The position numbers and the translations under genes were made by a program. Below, piece after piece: positions 12,326-22,990 of a stretch of 64,000 bases of DNA. Under the pieces are notes generated by a model. It had not been told where the DNA came from, did not search any database, and was given only the letters and a program-made list of their open reading frames with translations. Origin of the DNA: Cunninghamella blakesleeana (Eukaryota; Mucoromycota; Mucoromycetes; Mucorales; Cunninghamellaceae); assembly GCA_017871115.1 (NCBI GenBank), contig JAFCIZ010000005.1, positions 124,001 through 188,000 of the forward strand, given 5' to 3'. The stretch's first letter is position 1, and every line of letters begins with the position of its first letter.

Positions 12326-13340
12326 AAGAAATGTAATAAGAAGTTTTTGCTTCTTATTATATATATTTAAATAAATAAGAAAGAAAAATAAAAGAGAAAG
12401 AAAATAAGAAAGGTGAAAAAAATGAAAAAAAAACTTAAATTTATTTTTACAAAAAATTAATTTTGGGTAGGTTTATTTTGGGTAGGTTACTTTTGGGTAG
12501 GTTAATTTGGGGTAGGTAGGTAGAATAGTTTGGGGTAGGTTTATTTGGCACAATTAGGAAAGCCACAAAATTTCCAAAGAAATATTTAATTACGTAGTTC
12601 GCGGCTTATGATATCATCTCAGTCTCATTGTTTATTTATTTATTTTTGAAAGAATATATCTTTAGTTGGGGGGAGGGAAAAAATTTATTTTTATAAAAAA
12701 GGAATTACCACCTTTTTTTATTTATTAGGGATTACAAAGTTAGGAAAACACAAACAATAAACACTATAGCTGTAGCCCAGACATGTCAAACGGACTCCCC
12801 CCCCAGATCACACCAAACAGACTTCCACCCTTTTCGGTACTTCCGGCATTTTACTTAGTGAACATATCATCTCTTGGTATTTTTTCATCCCTTGGTATTT
12901 TTCATTTTCAGGTATTTGGTTCTGTTTCTTTATTTTATATTAAAAAAACAAGACAAGAAAATAATATTACCAGTTTTCGTGCACCTATCAACTTACCTCT
13001 TGTTTTTTATATTTTTTGAAAGCAAGCTCCCATGATCGATAGCATTTTTGTGTTACTATTTAAGCTTTAGTATGATGTAAGAAAATATTCTTTTTTAGAG
13101 ATAATAATATAGTTTATTATTTATTTAGAGAATATAGAAAAATCGAGATTTGATTAAGTACGATTATAATTAAAAAAAAAAAGAAAAAAAGAATTAGTAC
13201 TATTTAGTGTATTGTAATTTATATAAAAAGGTGATTTATTGAATGTTGAATTCTGATGATGATATTATTGAGAATTGTATTAAAAGAAGATAGTATTGTT
13301 GTTGTTACTGCTATTGTAGGGTATATTCATTTAAATGGAT
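12326..13340. other. A1 upstream region with G-rich minisatellite
   Basis: Contains the A1 promoter, a GGGTAGGT minisatellite (12466-12545) and, from about 13100, sequence matching the 3' flanks of the B genes. A 78-codon frame at 12783-13019 has a short internal repeat (SSLGIF) but no family likeness or splice context, so I do not call it a gene. Confidence 0.5.
12466..12545. repeat. GGGTAGGT minisatellite
   Basis: Five imperfect copies of a 14-22 base unit with core TTTTGGGTAGGTT lie in tandem, 140-220 bp upstream of the A1 start codon. The motif is unusually G-rich for this genome. The equivalent region upstream of A2 lacks it. Confidence 0.85.
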
Positions 13341-13361
13341 GCTATTAGTGATACTAGAAAA

Positions 13362-14030
13362 TGAAAATACTTGAAAAAAACATTTTCATCACGAGTAGTG
13401 TTGGTATTTTCGATAGAAGATTGATTAGATGTATAATTTAACAGATTTTTTCTTTTATCTATAGCTACAAAATAATAAATGATAAATGATAAAAATATTA
13501 ATATTGACAATTAAATGAATATAAAAATATAATTTACTAATTGAATAAAATAAAAAAAAATACAATATAATAATTGCCAAACGGAATGTGATGTTTCTCT
13601 GTTTTTTAATTGTTGTTGGATATCTTGGAAGGGGACTCTGATATTTTATTATAGAAGCAGAAAGTGAACTATTTGTTAAAGAAATGCAGTGAATGATTTA
13701 ATAAAAAATTTATCTTATTTTGCAATACAAATCTTAATAGGCTCTTCTAATGAAAGGTACGTTCTCTATGTATTTTCCATTATTTATTTCTGGATAGTGC
13801 ATAGAACAAGGATAACGTTTTATTCGATAGTCATAATTACAATTTGGACTACATGAAAATAACAAGACTTTCCAGTTAATGAAACAGTAAAGAAACTAAG
13901 GTTTTCATAATGTAATTAGCATATTTGAGCTCTATATTATATATATTATGTTATGTAATTAAGAAATAATAATAATAATAATAAAGTTATACATATAAAA
14001 ATTATATATATATATATATAGAGAGAGAAC
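13362..14030 (-). pseudogene. B1 (3' part): decayed B-family exons 3-4
   Basis: On the minus strand, 13950-13575 aligns with exon 3 of B4, including the diagnostic CIA and LEEPI-like stretch. The B4 frame is broken: the CLHC knuckle is lost, an in-frame stop replaces it, and further stops follow GCAAAATAA. The last exon at about 13488-13362 (acceptor TATAG, then DKRKN) remains partly open. The 3' flank at 13100-13360 matches that of B2, B3 and B4. Similarity to the B locus stops near 14030, where foreign sequence with the Hsp20 gene begins, and resumes near 17665 with exons 2 and 1. This is the downstream half of an interrupted, inactive copy. Confidence 0.75.
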
Positions 14031-15127
14031 GTTGTTTTATAATTTTTAATAATGAGCAATTTTTTTTTTAAATCAATTACCGTATGAAGCGCGACGTAAG
14101 GTAGGTTTAGTATCTGATTTGCTACCTATATCTGGTCTCTATTTATTTTATTTTATATTATTTCATTAAAATAATGATAATAGTTGATTATAGAAAAAAA
14201 TTAAAAGAAAAAGAAAAAAAATTGATTTTTTTCTCCTTCCATTTATATAGGATTTTTAAATTATTAGTATTTTTCTTTACTGTAAAAGTTCTTCTTCATG
14301 CCCTAGCGTTTTGGTCAGTTGTATAATAAATATGAAGACTAGCAAAAATATCATGTTCATCTTGATGATGTTGCATAATAATATTTTATACCAAAATAAA
14401 ATATTAATCGAGAAAAAGGAAGAAACTGAATTAAATAATTATAAAAAAATAATAAGTCTAGTTTTTTTTTTTTTTTTTTCCTTTCTTTGGCTAAACATTA
14501 GTATGTTTCAAGCTATATCATATTATTTGTGGGACATTTTTGAAACCACATATTCTGATTAAGCTAATGATTACTAAATAGTTTAGTCCATGATCAAAAA
14601 AATAAAAGAAAGTTTCGAATATTATTACCAACCCTAATAAAATATTATCCAACTAAAAAATAAAGTATATATTAATTAGTGTAATTACTTATAGCCTGTA
14701 ATGAAGAATGATAGAAATAAGCAAACGAAGGTGGTTCATAAAAAATATCCTCGTAATGCATTTAAACAAAAGGTTTCAAATTACGTAGTTTTATATTCTT
14801 TTTAACATTACATATATCATGTGTAAAGAAAAATTTAAGTGTAGAAAATGTCTTTTTTTTTTTGTAGAATAAAATTGAATTATTATGCAATACGATTTCC
14901 TTATATAGAAAAGTGTAACCCAATTTTATGAAGAAACTTCCAGCACTTTTTAGAAATGAATAAATTAAGTGATATATATATCATTGCATAATTTTCCAGA
15001 ACCAACTATCAAATAAAAATATATTTTTATTAGCGATTCAAAAAGATATAAATACGAGCATTTTTTTTTTCTTTTTCATATTTTTTTTTAATCTTTATTA
15101 TCAAACAATTACAAATTATTATCTAAC
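14031..15127. other. Left part of the insert splitting B1, with Hsp20 promoter
   Basis: Sequence unrelated to the B repeats. A short minus-strand open stretch with splice-like ends at about 14142-14081 (RPDIGSKSDTKP) could be an orphan exon, but no partners were found. The frame at 14311-14562 shows no features. From about 14930 the sequence is the heat-shock promoter described separately. Confidence 0.5.
14930..15054 (+). promoter_or_regulatory. Heat-shock elements and TATA box of the Hsp20 gene
   Basis: Two inverted GAA/TTC dimers lie ahead of the small heat-shock gene: GAAACTTC at 14933-14940 and TTCCAGAA at 14994-15001. A TATAAATA box is at 15047-15054. The start codon is 74 bases after the box. 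These are binding-site patterns for heat-shock factor, consistent with stress induction. Confidence 0.75.
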
Positions 15128-15646
15128 ATGGCACTTACAAATCGTTTATTAAATGAAGCTCTCCGGGATATCAACCGAGCTGTGTCGGCTTTTGATCAAT
15201 CTTTAAGCAGTTCTTTTTATGAACCCACCGTTAGTAATTCTGGAAGACATACCTCAGGTGCAAGATATCCTCCTACTGATATTCTTGAAACTAGTAGTGG
15301 TTATGAAATACATGCCGAAGTTCCAGGTGTACAAAAAAAGGATATCGACATTCAAGTTACCGACGATCATACAATTGTTTTGAAAGGAGAAGTAAAGTAT
15401 GCTAACACGGAATCATCTGAACAACAGAAACAAGATAAAGAAAGTAAAACTGATTCCACTGATGTAGTACCAGCTACTGCTCCTCATTGGTGGCGCTCAG
15501 AAAGAGTTACTGGCTCTTTCTCAAGGTCCTTTAGTTTCCCTCAAACAATTAATGTTAACGCTATTAAAGCTAATTATCAAGATGGTATCCTTACAGTTAA
15601 TGTTCCAAAAGCAGAAAAGTCATCCATCCGTATTCCTGTTCAATAA
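15128..15646 (+). CDS. Small heat-shock protein (Hsp20/alpha-crystallin)
   Basis: Single exon, 172 aa. The alpha-crystallin domain spans about residues 45-165. It has the opening PPTDILET, the GYEIHAEVPGV strand, an insert of Glu/Gln/Lys/Ser residues in the middle loop, the SGSFSRSF-like strand (here GSFSRSFSFP), the AxxxxGILTVNVPK motif and a C-terminal IRIPV (I-x-I-type) anchor used in oligomer assembly. These are ATP-independent holdase chaperones, usually cytosolic. No introns, as is common for heat-induced genes. Heat-shock elements and a TATA box are present upstream. It sits within sequence that interrupts the B1 copy and is on the strand opposite to the surrounding array, so it arrived there by rearrangement or the array grew around it. 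Confidence 0.95.
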   Translation: MALTNRLLNEALRDINRAVSAFDQSLSSSFYEPTVSNSGRHTSGARYPPTDILETSSGYEIHAEVPGVQKKDIDIQVTDDHTIVLKGEVKYANTESSEQQKQDKESKTDSTDVVPATAPHWWRSERVTGSFSRSFSFPQTINVNAIKANYQDGILTVNVPKAEKSSIRIPVQ

Positions 15647-15964
15647 TTTTTTTTAATATGCTTCATTTTTTTAATAGTAATAATAATCTTTTTTTTTAGT
15701 ATAGCTTTATATCAATTTTTTTACTGTGAAGCTTTTTTAATATTTTAGTATATCTCTTTTTTTAGTAAATAAAAATAATTAGTTTTTTCAAGTGATTTTT
15801 TTTTCTCTTTTTTTTGAAATATTTATATGTATTTAATGTTATAGAATATGAAAAGATCACACAAAAATTAAAAGAAAAAGTTCGCATGTAACGTGATCTG
15901 TAAGCTATATATATAATAGCATTATTAAATTGTTTTAATTTTTTTTATTAGTATTTGCGCACAT

Positions 15965-17383
15965 ATGGATGAAAAAATGGTAAAAGATTTAGATTGCCCT
16001 TTATCGGCAATACCAACTCTTACGCAGCCTCTACCTCCATCTTTAGATATAAATACTAAACGAAAATATCGTTCATTACAAATTATTTATAAAAAGGGTA
16101 AAAAGAATGATAGCAAAGCAAGTTTAGACAATTTAATACAGCCTACTTTACGGTCACTATCCAAGACCAATTCGAAAAAGGTTCTCCAAGATGGGAAAAA
16201 ATAACTTCACCAAATACAGCCATTGCTTATGACCAATACTTGTTTAATAATATTGTTCGTGCCAATCATCATATTAACGATATGAATCATTACAATAATA
16301 ACAATAATCTACAGATTTACACAAGTAACCATGATACTAGTCATAGAGATAGATATTATCATAGCGATGGCCATAAATAAAATACTACATCTACAATGTA
16401 TTCGCTACAACATCATGATGAAGAGCTATTTTTGGATTTTTTAAAAAACATCCATCCAAATCATTATTAACATTAGACAAAACATTAAATAATAATAATC
16501 ATAGTAATCGAAATAGTATAAATTATTTTCACCCTCATAATCGTCATCATCATCTGCTAGTGCACCATAAATGTAAAAATAATTAAACAGAGCATATATG
16601 GTCAATGGCACCTTCACCTACATCAAATGTCTCTAATAGATTTCCAAAAACTGGACTTTTATCAACCATAAATGGCAAAGAAAATACGGCGATATCTGAT
16701 ACTTCACTTTCTATGACTTCATCATCACCGTCTCATTTCAACAATAATAGTAACAAAAAAAAAATGTTAATGCTCATAATTCTATGGTTCATTGAGATAA
16801 AAAAAGAAAAGAAAAGATAGTGCAAATGGTGATCAAAGGTTACCATTAGAAGAATTCAATAATAAAAAACAAACCATAACAGGTTTAAAAAAGTCAAAAA
16901 ATTCAGATAAATCAAATTTAAGTGAAAAGAAAAATAGAAATAAAAGGTAAATGATGATAATAATTAAAAAAAATGATAAAAAAATCTAATTTACTTTAAA
17001 ATATTCGTATTAATTATTATTTTGTTATATATATATATATTTATCCAAACAAGCTATGATTCATACTTAGGCGCTGTTCAAGAAGAAAAAAGAAAAGAAA
17101 AATATACATGGTTCTACTTGTACATGTGCTCATGTAGAGTATATTTCATACATATATACATATATAATCTATGATTTATATCACTTAATAACGATATATA
17201 TATTTATATTTGTATGTTTTTGATTGATTTTAGTATTTTGAAAATGATAGCACATCATTCGCAAATGTAAAAGAATCAATGGACAAATTCTCAAAACACA
17301 AAGTGGTATATGAAAGACCTAAGGCACCACCTGGTTTTTTGGATTTAACTTTTTCTGCATCACCTGAAAAACGACAACAATGA
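15965..17383 (+). pseudogene. Decayed gene of unknown family downstream of Hsp20
   Basis: An open start (MDEKMVKDLDCPLSAI) continues only after a frameshift near 16110-16130 into FNTAYFTVTIQDQFEKG and SPNTAIAYDQYLFNN. It then meets a stop at 16378 and further frame changes within Asn/His-rich sequence. Later pieces are 16605-16760 (Ser/Thr-rich), 16818-16948 (Lys/Asn-rich, ending at a GTAAAT donor) and a terminal exon after a TTTTAG acceptor at 17234-17383 that ends PEKRQQ and a stop. The pieces read like one former coding sequence of more than 400 codons, now broken. Sequencing indels in the homopolymeric parts are an alternative. Family not recognised. Confidence 0.5.
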
Positions 17384-17664
17384 ATAAATTTTAGTATATA
17401 TAAAATAATGCCAAAAAAATGTCATAGTTATATATTTTATATCGCTGTATTCTATTACTGAACTTCCGGCGAGGTATAATTAGTAACTTTTTTTGTATTT
17501 TATATTAAAAGAAAGTAAGTGTCAGCTGTTAAAGGAGCATATTAAATGACATGGTAAAACTATTAGGATTTGCTTGTATAATACTTATAGAGTTAAGTCT
17601 AAAATAATAATAAGTCTTTAAGAAAGTATAACTTTTATGTATGAGGAAGTAAATAAATTACGCA

Positions 17665-17911
17665 TAAAATATATGGGTACATTTTTGGGGAACATAAATT
17701 TTCTATAATATGTAAGCATGCAGAAGGATTTTGACACTTTTCACAGCTAAGAGCAGCTAAGTGAAAACTAGTAAAAGTTTTTTAGTTTCAGGTATATATA
17801 TTAAAATATAGGTATCTTTTTATTTAATCGCCTATATATATAATAAAGAAAAACAAACCAACTAATCTATTACCTGATTGATAATAATTCGGTAATATAG
17901 CAAAACCATTA
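17665..17911 (-). pseudogene. B1 (5' part): B-family exons 1-2
   Basis: The minus-strand exon 1 ATG is near 17911. It encodes MVLLYYRIIINQ and is two bases longer than the 34-nt exon 1 of B3 and B4, so it is out of phase with exon 2. Exon 2 (about 17759-17684) is exactly 76 nt like B3/B4 and keeps the CxxC (LSCEKC) and a C-terminal Cys, but its donor reads GTACCC. Homology to the B locus ends just below this exon; the matching downstream exons are 3.6 kb away at 13.4-14.0 kb. Confidence 0.7.
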
Positions 17912-18937
17912 TTACAAATTGAAAATTATATATAATTTTTAATAAGTAATAAAAATAAATCACATAAAGGTAACTAAAAATAGTTGAAAAAGAAGTAGAA
18001 AATTCAAAAAAAACTCGGATGAATTAACAGAAAAATGGTGACCTTTAAAAAAAAGAAAAGGGATATATGCAAAGCCTATGAAATTTTGTAATATTCTCTC
18101 ACCAAATCGTAAAGGTTAAATATTTGCTATAATTTTTCAAACTTATAAAATTATATATTTTATACGTGTGCAATAAGAGTATATTATAAGAAAGAATAAT
18201 ATGTTGATTTACACAATTATTTTATATAACTACTTAAAAAAATAAGTATGACTAATAAAAGTAATTGTGTATATATTATTTTCGTGCTTATTGCTATTAT
18301 ATACAAAAAAGTTGATCAGTTTATATATATACACTTTTTATTATAAATACCATTATTTTTCTACCTATTAATACAAGGAAAAATAAAAAAGGAAAGAAAA
18401 AATTAACAGCGGCCTTTAAAAAATAGTATTTATGCAAAACATATTCTCAGCGAAATACAAAAATATGTAGAAGTCAAATCCTGTCATCCAAATATTATTT
18501 AATTGGTCTCCAAAATAATTGTTTTTTTTTTCTTCTATATTTACGGCAGCATTGCATATTTACATTTCCAAACAAAACATTTCATTTAATAATATTTATA
18601 TTATTATTCTATAATTACTTTTAAAGAAAGGAAAGGGTTAGAAATATACAATTGAAAAGCCTTTATGTATTTATTTTTCCATTTTCTAAAAGAGAATATA
18701 TATACTATATATAATAATAACAAATAGTAAAATAAAATAAAAATAGACATAAAATAAATTATATAATTGGATAAAGATCAACAATTATTTAGATAATATG
18801 AAATAGTATAATAGATAGTATAAAGATTAATGACTATTATAATAAAATGAAGTAAATTAATACTGGATAATAATCAATAATACTAGAATAAAATAAATAT
18901 AATCATTAGATAAAAAATGAGTTAATAGAATCTGTTT

Positions 18938-18984
<47 letters not shown>

Positions 18985-19170
18985 CAATTGATTAATTTGT
19001 TAGCTGATTTTACAAATAAAATAAAACGCTCCTTTATACTAAAATGATCTGAATTCAAACACAGATTGATAGGTATTTATAAAGACCAATATAAAAAGGA
19101 GAATTATAAATTGGATAAGTTGTAAAGTATAAAATAAAATATAAAATAAAAAAAGGTAAAGATATAAAGA
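17912..19170. repeat. Duplicated R-to-B intergenic segment
   Basis: No gene. The segment 17930-18180 matches the B2, B3 and B4 upstream regions. The segment 18408-18750 matches 29273-29630, the interval between R1 and B4, over more than 300 bases including a shared poly-T tract. A TA microsatellite lies at about 18940-18980. The rest is AT-rich and unremarkable. The collinearity shows that the R-B junction was duplicated as a unit. Confidence 0.75.
18036..18080 (-). promoter_or_regulatory. Conserved upstream element, B1 copy
   Basis: Contains the CCTTTAAAA block and ATGCAAAGCCTATGAAATTT, about 130 bp upstream of the B1 start. The same pair of blocks occupies the same position in B2 (23045-23090), B3 (24867-24920) and B4 (28676-28725). 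A variant lies at 18408, 23567 and 29273. Confidence 0.6.
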
Positions 19171-19985
19171 CTAATATATATATATATATATATAATAAAA
19201 ACCATTATAAAAAAGGGAAATATAAATTGGATAAGTTATAAAGTATAAATTGAATAAGTTATAAAGTATAAAATAAAATATAAAATACAAAAGGTAAAGA
19301 TATAAAGGTTGATATATATATGCTTGTATATATAGAATAAAGATTACTCCTGTGTTTTGTCTAAGTATGGAAGGTTTAGCCAGCCCATAACAATTATCGT
19401 TGTCATTATTATTACTCTTGCCATTATTACCATTTTTTCTGAAATTTCGTATAAATAATATGGTTGGATGTTGTTGATTTACCAAAGTAGAAGAAGAATA
19501 ATGTACTGATGATAAAAATAGTGAAATGGAACGCAAAGAGGTTGTTGGAATTGCCATTATCAAATGAATATTTTTAATTGCTGAATCATACTCTGCTTAT
19601 TCAATGAAAATTTAGATGTTTTTAGTAGCTTGAGCGGCTACCTTAACTTCCTTGGGCTAAGTAATAGTGGCTTGACAAGCAGCAGCACAAGCATCTGGTT
19701 TTTGGTTACTCGTAGTAAATTTGTGTCTAACAGTACAATGAGATATCTTCTTGGTAATTTATGTTGTTCATCATTCAATTGCCAAATGGTAGCTATGCTG
19801 TTAATATTTTTAGTTTATTATGGCTTCCCAAGAATAATATACCATAATTTCGCAAATACGTTTTCATTTGCTTATAAGAAAGAATATAAAGGCCAATTCT
19901 TTTCATTTTTTCAATAAATTTCATAATTCCATATAAGTTGTACATATCAGTAAATAACCTAATAATCATTCGAATATATTAATAA
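19171..19985 (-). pseudogene. R0: relic of a FYVE-like/SAP/RING gene
   Basis: The minus strand of 19985-19380 aligns with exon 3 of R1 (30804-29940). Recognisable are the junction TTACTGATATGTACAAC (compare LPIDMCNTC), the SAP-like KQMKTYLRNYG stretch, a YDSAIKN-equivalent segment and VNQQHP-like codons. Several in-frame stops, for example in the SAP helix and the linker, and loss of the RING-encoding 3' part make it inactive. An open stretch of 130 codons at 19563-19171 is mostly relic plus read-through into TA-rich DNA. Its place, between A2 and B1, mirrors that of R1 next to B4. Confidence 0.8.
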
Positions 19986-20126
19986 ATAAATAAAATAAAA
20001 AGTCTATCAGTTACAAGAATCACTACCATTATTGCTACATATTGCTTGACTTCTTTTAAATAAATAATAAAAAAAAAATAGTCGCCTACATACATTAAAT
20101 ATAGAGTATCCTAACGAGTATATTTT

Positions 20127-20146
20127 TTGGTTATTAATTTTTTTTT

Positions 20147-20214
<68 letters not shown>

Positions 20215-20275
20215 ATTTATTTATTTATTTTTTATTTTTTTTTATCTTTTTTATCTTTTTTATTTTTATATTTTA
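20127..20275. repeat. Pyrimidine tract with TTTTC repeats
   Basis: An almost pure T/C tract on the plus strand containing two blocks of three TTTTC units separated by poly-T. It lies just downstream of the A2 stop codon, so in the A2 transcript it would be an A/G-rich 3' UTR or flank. Confidence 0.8.
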
Positions 20276-20321
20276 TATATATATGTTTTGTTTACTCTAT
20301 TTAGTTTACTCTTTTTAGTTT

Positions 20322-21552
20322 TTATTTTTTATTTTTATTTATCATTATGAAATTAGGAACCCACGCTCTCTTTTTTCCTTTTTTACTTTCTTCCTTTTCT
20401 TGAGATGAACCCAAATCACAGCCCATATTATTCACTCTTTCTGGTAAGCTATGTTCCAATTGTTGATAGTATGCATCATTTTTTTGAGATTGCATTTTTT
20501 CAAGATCTCCAAGTCCTCCTTCTTGAACAGAAGGTATTTCAGATGTGTTTGGTGCATATTCGTGAGGTTTATCATGAACCTCTGTGGGAACTGATGCAGT
20601 TGGTGTACATTCATGAGGTTTATCATGAATCTCTGTGGAAACTGATGCAGCTGGTGATGGTTCGGAGCTTTTCGCTTTATATTGACTATCCAATGAATCG
20701 AATACATTATAAGGTGAAGATGAGCGATGGTTATATTTAAAGTTTTGATAATTAGGATGGTCATAATGGTGTTGATTAGTATATCTATGTTGATTATTAT
20801 TCATTGGATTTAGGTAAGAGGACGATGTAGGGAAAAAAGATGAAAGTGATGCTGAAGACGATGGATAGCAAAGCTTTTCCATCAGTGCTGCATGGTGCTG
20901 ACGAAGTTTACTTTCACTACGGTAATGTTGACGTTGGCGGCCATGATAAGAGTAATGAGGGTGCTGCCAAGTAGGGTCATTTAATAGTTGTCTAAAGTAT
21001 ATACATATATATTATATTATTATCAAAAGAATATACATTACATAAAATTTTTTACTTTATATATTTTATTTCAATTTACACAAAAAGTAAACAGAGATTT
21101 GAAAGCTGTCGAAGATGTTGTGGGTCATGATAAGTGTAATGAGAATTCTGCTGAACAGAATCATTTAATAGTTGTCTAAAGTATATACATATATATTATA
21201 TTATTATCAAAAGAATATACATTACATAAAATTTTTTACTTTATTTATTTTACTTCAATTTACCTAATAGTTAGATAGAGATATCTAAGCTTTTGAGATT
21301 GCTGTGGATCACAGTAAGGGCACATGCAATTACCTAAAAAGTAGTAATAATAGTGATTTATAATAATATTAATATTAATAATATAATTTTATTAAAAAGT
21401 GGTTTTGGATATATACGTTTAAATATATATATATATATATTCAATTTTTATAAGGTTTCTATTTAAATTATTATTCCAAATGGAAAATAAATAGATTTTT
21501 TAAAATAATCTCTATTACCATTCAGCGTATGTTGCGGAGTATGTTTGGGCAT
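20322..21552 (-). CDS. A2: paralog of A1 with a duplicated exon
   Basis: Unrecognised family. Exons 21552-21519 (34 nt, MPKHTPQHTLN), 21333-21264 (CxxC: CMCPYC), 21175-21080 and 20991-20322 total 870 nt, 289 aa. Exon 3 (96 nt) is a duplicate of the first part of exon 4; both begin after TTTAG with CAACTATTAAATGA. Because it is 32 codons long and flanked by phase-2 junctions, it can be included or skipped without changing frame. The large exon has a tandem repeat of about 19 residues (VSTEIHDKPHE / VPTEVHDKPHE), then the A-family block FGDLEK-like, QSQKNDAYYQQLEHSL, MGCD and a Lys-rich tail (KKGKKRAW). A possible nuclear protein; no catalytic motif. Directly downstream of B2, as A1 is of B1. 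Confidence 0.75.
20912..21277. repeat. 183-bp tandem duplication within A2
   Basis: Two direct copies offset by 183 bases: TCATTTAATAGTTGTCTAAA starts at 20978 and again at 21161. The following intronic sequence is nearly identical. The duplicated piece covers an intron and the start of the next exon, and so creates the extra A2 exon. Confidence 0.85.
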
Positions 21553-22109
21553 AATAAATATAATAAATACTTGTCTTTGTCTTATATCTTTAAATATTTT
21601 TAAATATATAAATAATAAAAGAAAAGAAAAAGAAAAAAAGTGAAGAGATTAAAAGATTGCTAAAAATATTTATATAAAAAAAATTAATTACCTTTGTTAT
21701 ATAAAAATTACTATTTCCGATTTGTATATTTTGTATTGTAAAAACGCGACAAAGAACGTGATCTAAAGAATAAAAAGAAAAAACCGAATTCATTTTCTGT
21801 ATCACCACCATATTTTGTATCATCATTAATATTTTAATACAAAGAAGAGGGTTTTTTAGAATAGTCTATTATTTATATGATTAAATATAGAAATGTCGGT
21901 ATAAAGCCGAGGGTGATAATGGTTAAAAAAAGATTGGTACTACATAATGTATTATTATTTAGATAATAGTGATTTACCGAGTGTCGAATGTTAATAACGA
22001 AATACCACTAATAATTCAAGTATAAATAGAAAGCTAATTGTTATGTGGTATGTTGATTTTAATTGGTCCTATTAATGATGCAGGGGAACAAAAATATCCT
22101 TTTCAATTA
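21553..22109. other. A2 promoter and B2 3' flank
   Basis: No gene. The A2 upstream region runs to about 21850. From there to 22109 the sequence aligns with the 3' flanks of B1, B3 and B4 (the gatttaccgagtg-type stretch and a following ttaattggtcctattaatg-like stretch). A short frame at 21590-21826 is hydrophobic and not conserved in the paralogous flanks. Confidence 0.55.
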
Positions 22110-22990
22110 TTTTTATCTTGAATAATTTTGATATTTACAGTTGGAGATTACTTGGGTATGTTATTTAGTGACTTTTCTCTTTTATCTAAAACAATAAAGT
22201 AATAAATAATAAATAATGAATGATAATGCTATTAATATTAATAAATAAATATGAAAATATTATGCTCCAATAAAACAAAATAAAATGATTACCTGGCCAG
22301 ACAAGGCAAAATCTAGATTTTAAAACATCCTTGAATCTCTCAGAGGGGGATTGTAATAATTAGACTTAGATATGGAAGGTGGATTATTTTTATTACAAAA
22401 GAAAGTGCAGAGCATGGTTTGATAAAAAGATTAGTTGACTTTGCAAAACAAATTTTAATAGATTTTTCTACTTGATACATTCTCTATAGATTTTTTCATG
22501 TCCTATTTGTGGATAGAATATAAACCAAGTATGAGACTGTATATGGTAACGATGAAAATGTTTTGGATAACTTGGAATATAAAAGAACTTACTAGATTAG
22601 AGAGCAGTAACAAAATCATGGTTTTTATAATGTGAGTAATATTTTTGAGCTCTATGATGTATTATGTTAGCATTTATAACAAATAAATAAAATAATAGTA
22701 ATAAAGTTTTATATAGATATAAATATAAATATATATATGTGTTTGTACTTCAGAAATGCATGAATATTTTAGAAAGTGCATGTGAGTAGAGAATTTTTGG
22801 CATTTATCACAACTAAGAGTATCTAAATGAAATCTTTAAAAAAAAATTAGTTTCAAGTATATATATATTAAAAAATAGCTGTGTTTATGTTCAATCAATT
22901 ATGCATACATATGTATAAGTATAACAAAGGGAAATGAATCAACCTATATATTTTCTGTTTGACCTTTTACTAGCATAGAAATCTCCATTA
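22110..22990 (-). pseudogene. B2: pseudogene of the B family
   Basis: All four exon equivalents are collinear with B4. Exon 1 (from 22990, MEISMLVKGQT) has lost its donor, where AGAAAA replaces G|GTAATA. Exon 2 (about 22835-22760) keeps CDKC but its donor GT is also gone. In exon 3 both Cys codons of the CLHC knuckle have become Tyr (TAC and TAT), and the frame then meets stops, for example after YRECIK. Exon 4 has a stop (AAG TAA) where B4 has a Gln codon. Most diagnostic changes are transitions. The copy cannot make the family protein. Confidence 0.85.

Noticed and set aside
12783..13019. 78-codon frame with a signal-like middle
   Set aside because: No family features, no splice or promoter context, and not conserved in the paralogous A2 region.
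20127..20318. Poly-Phe/Leu frame
   Set aside because: It is translation of the pyrimidine tract downstream of A2.
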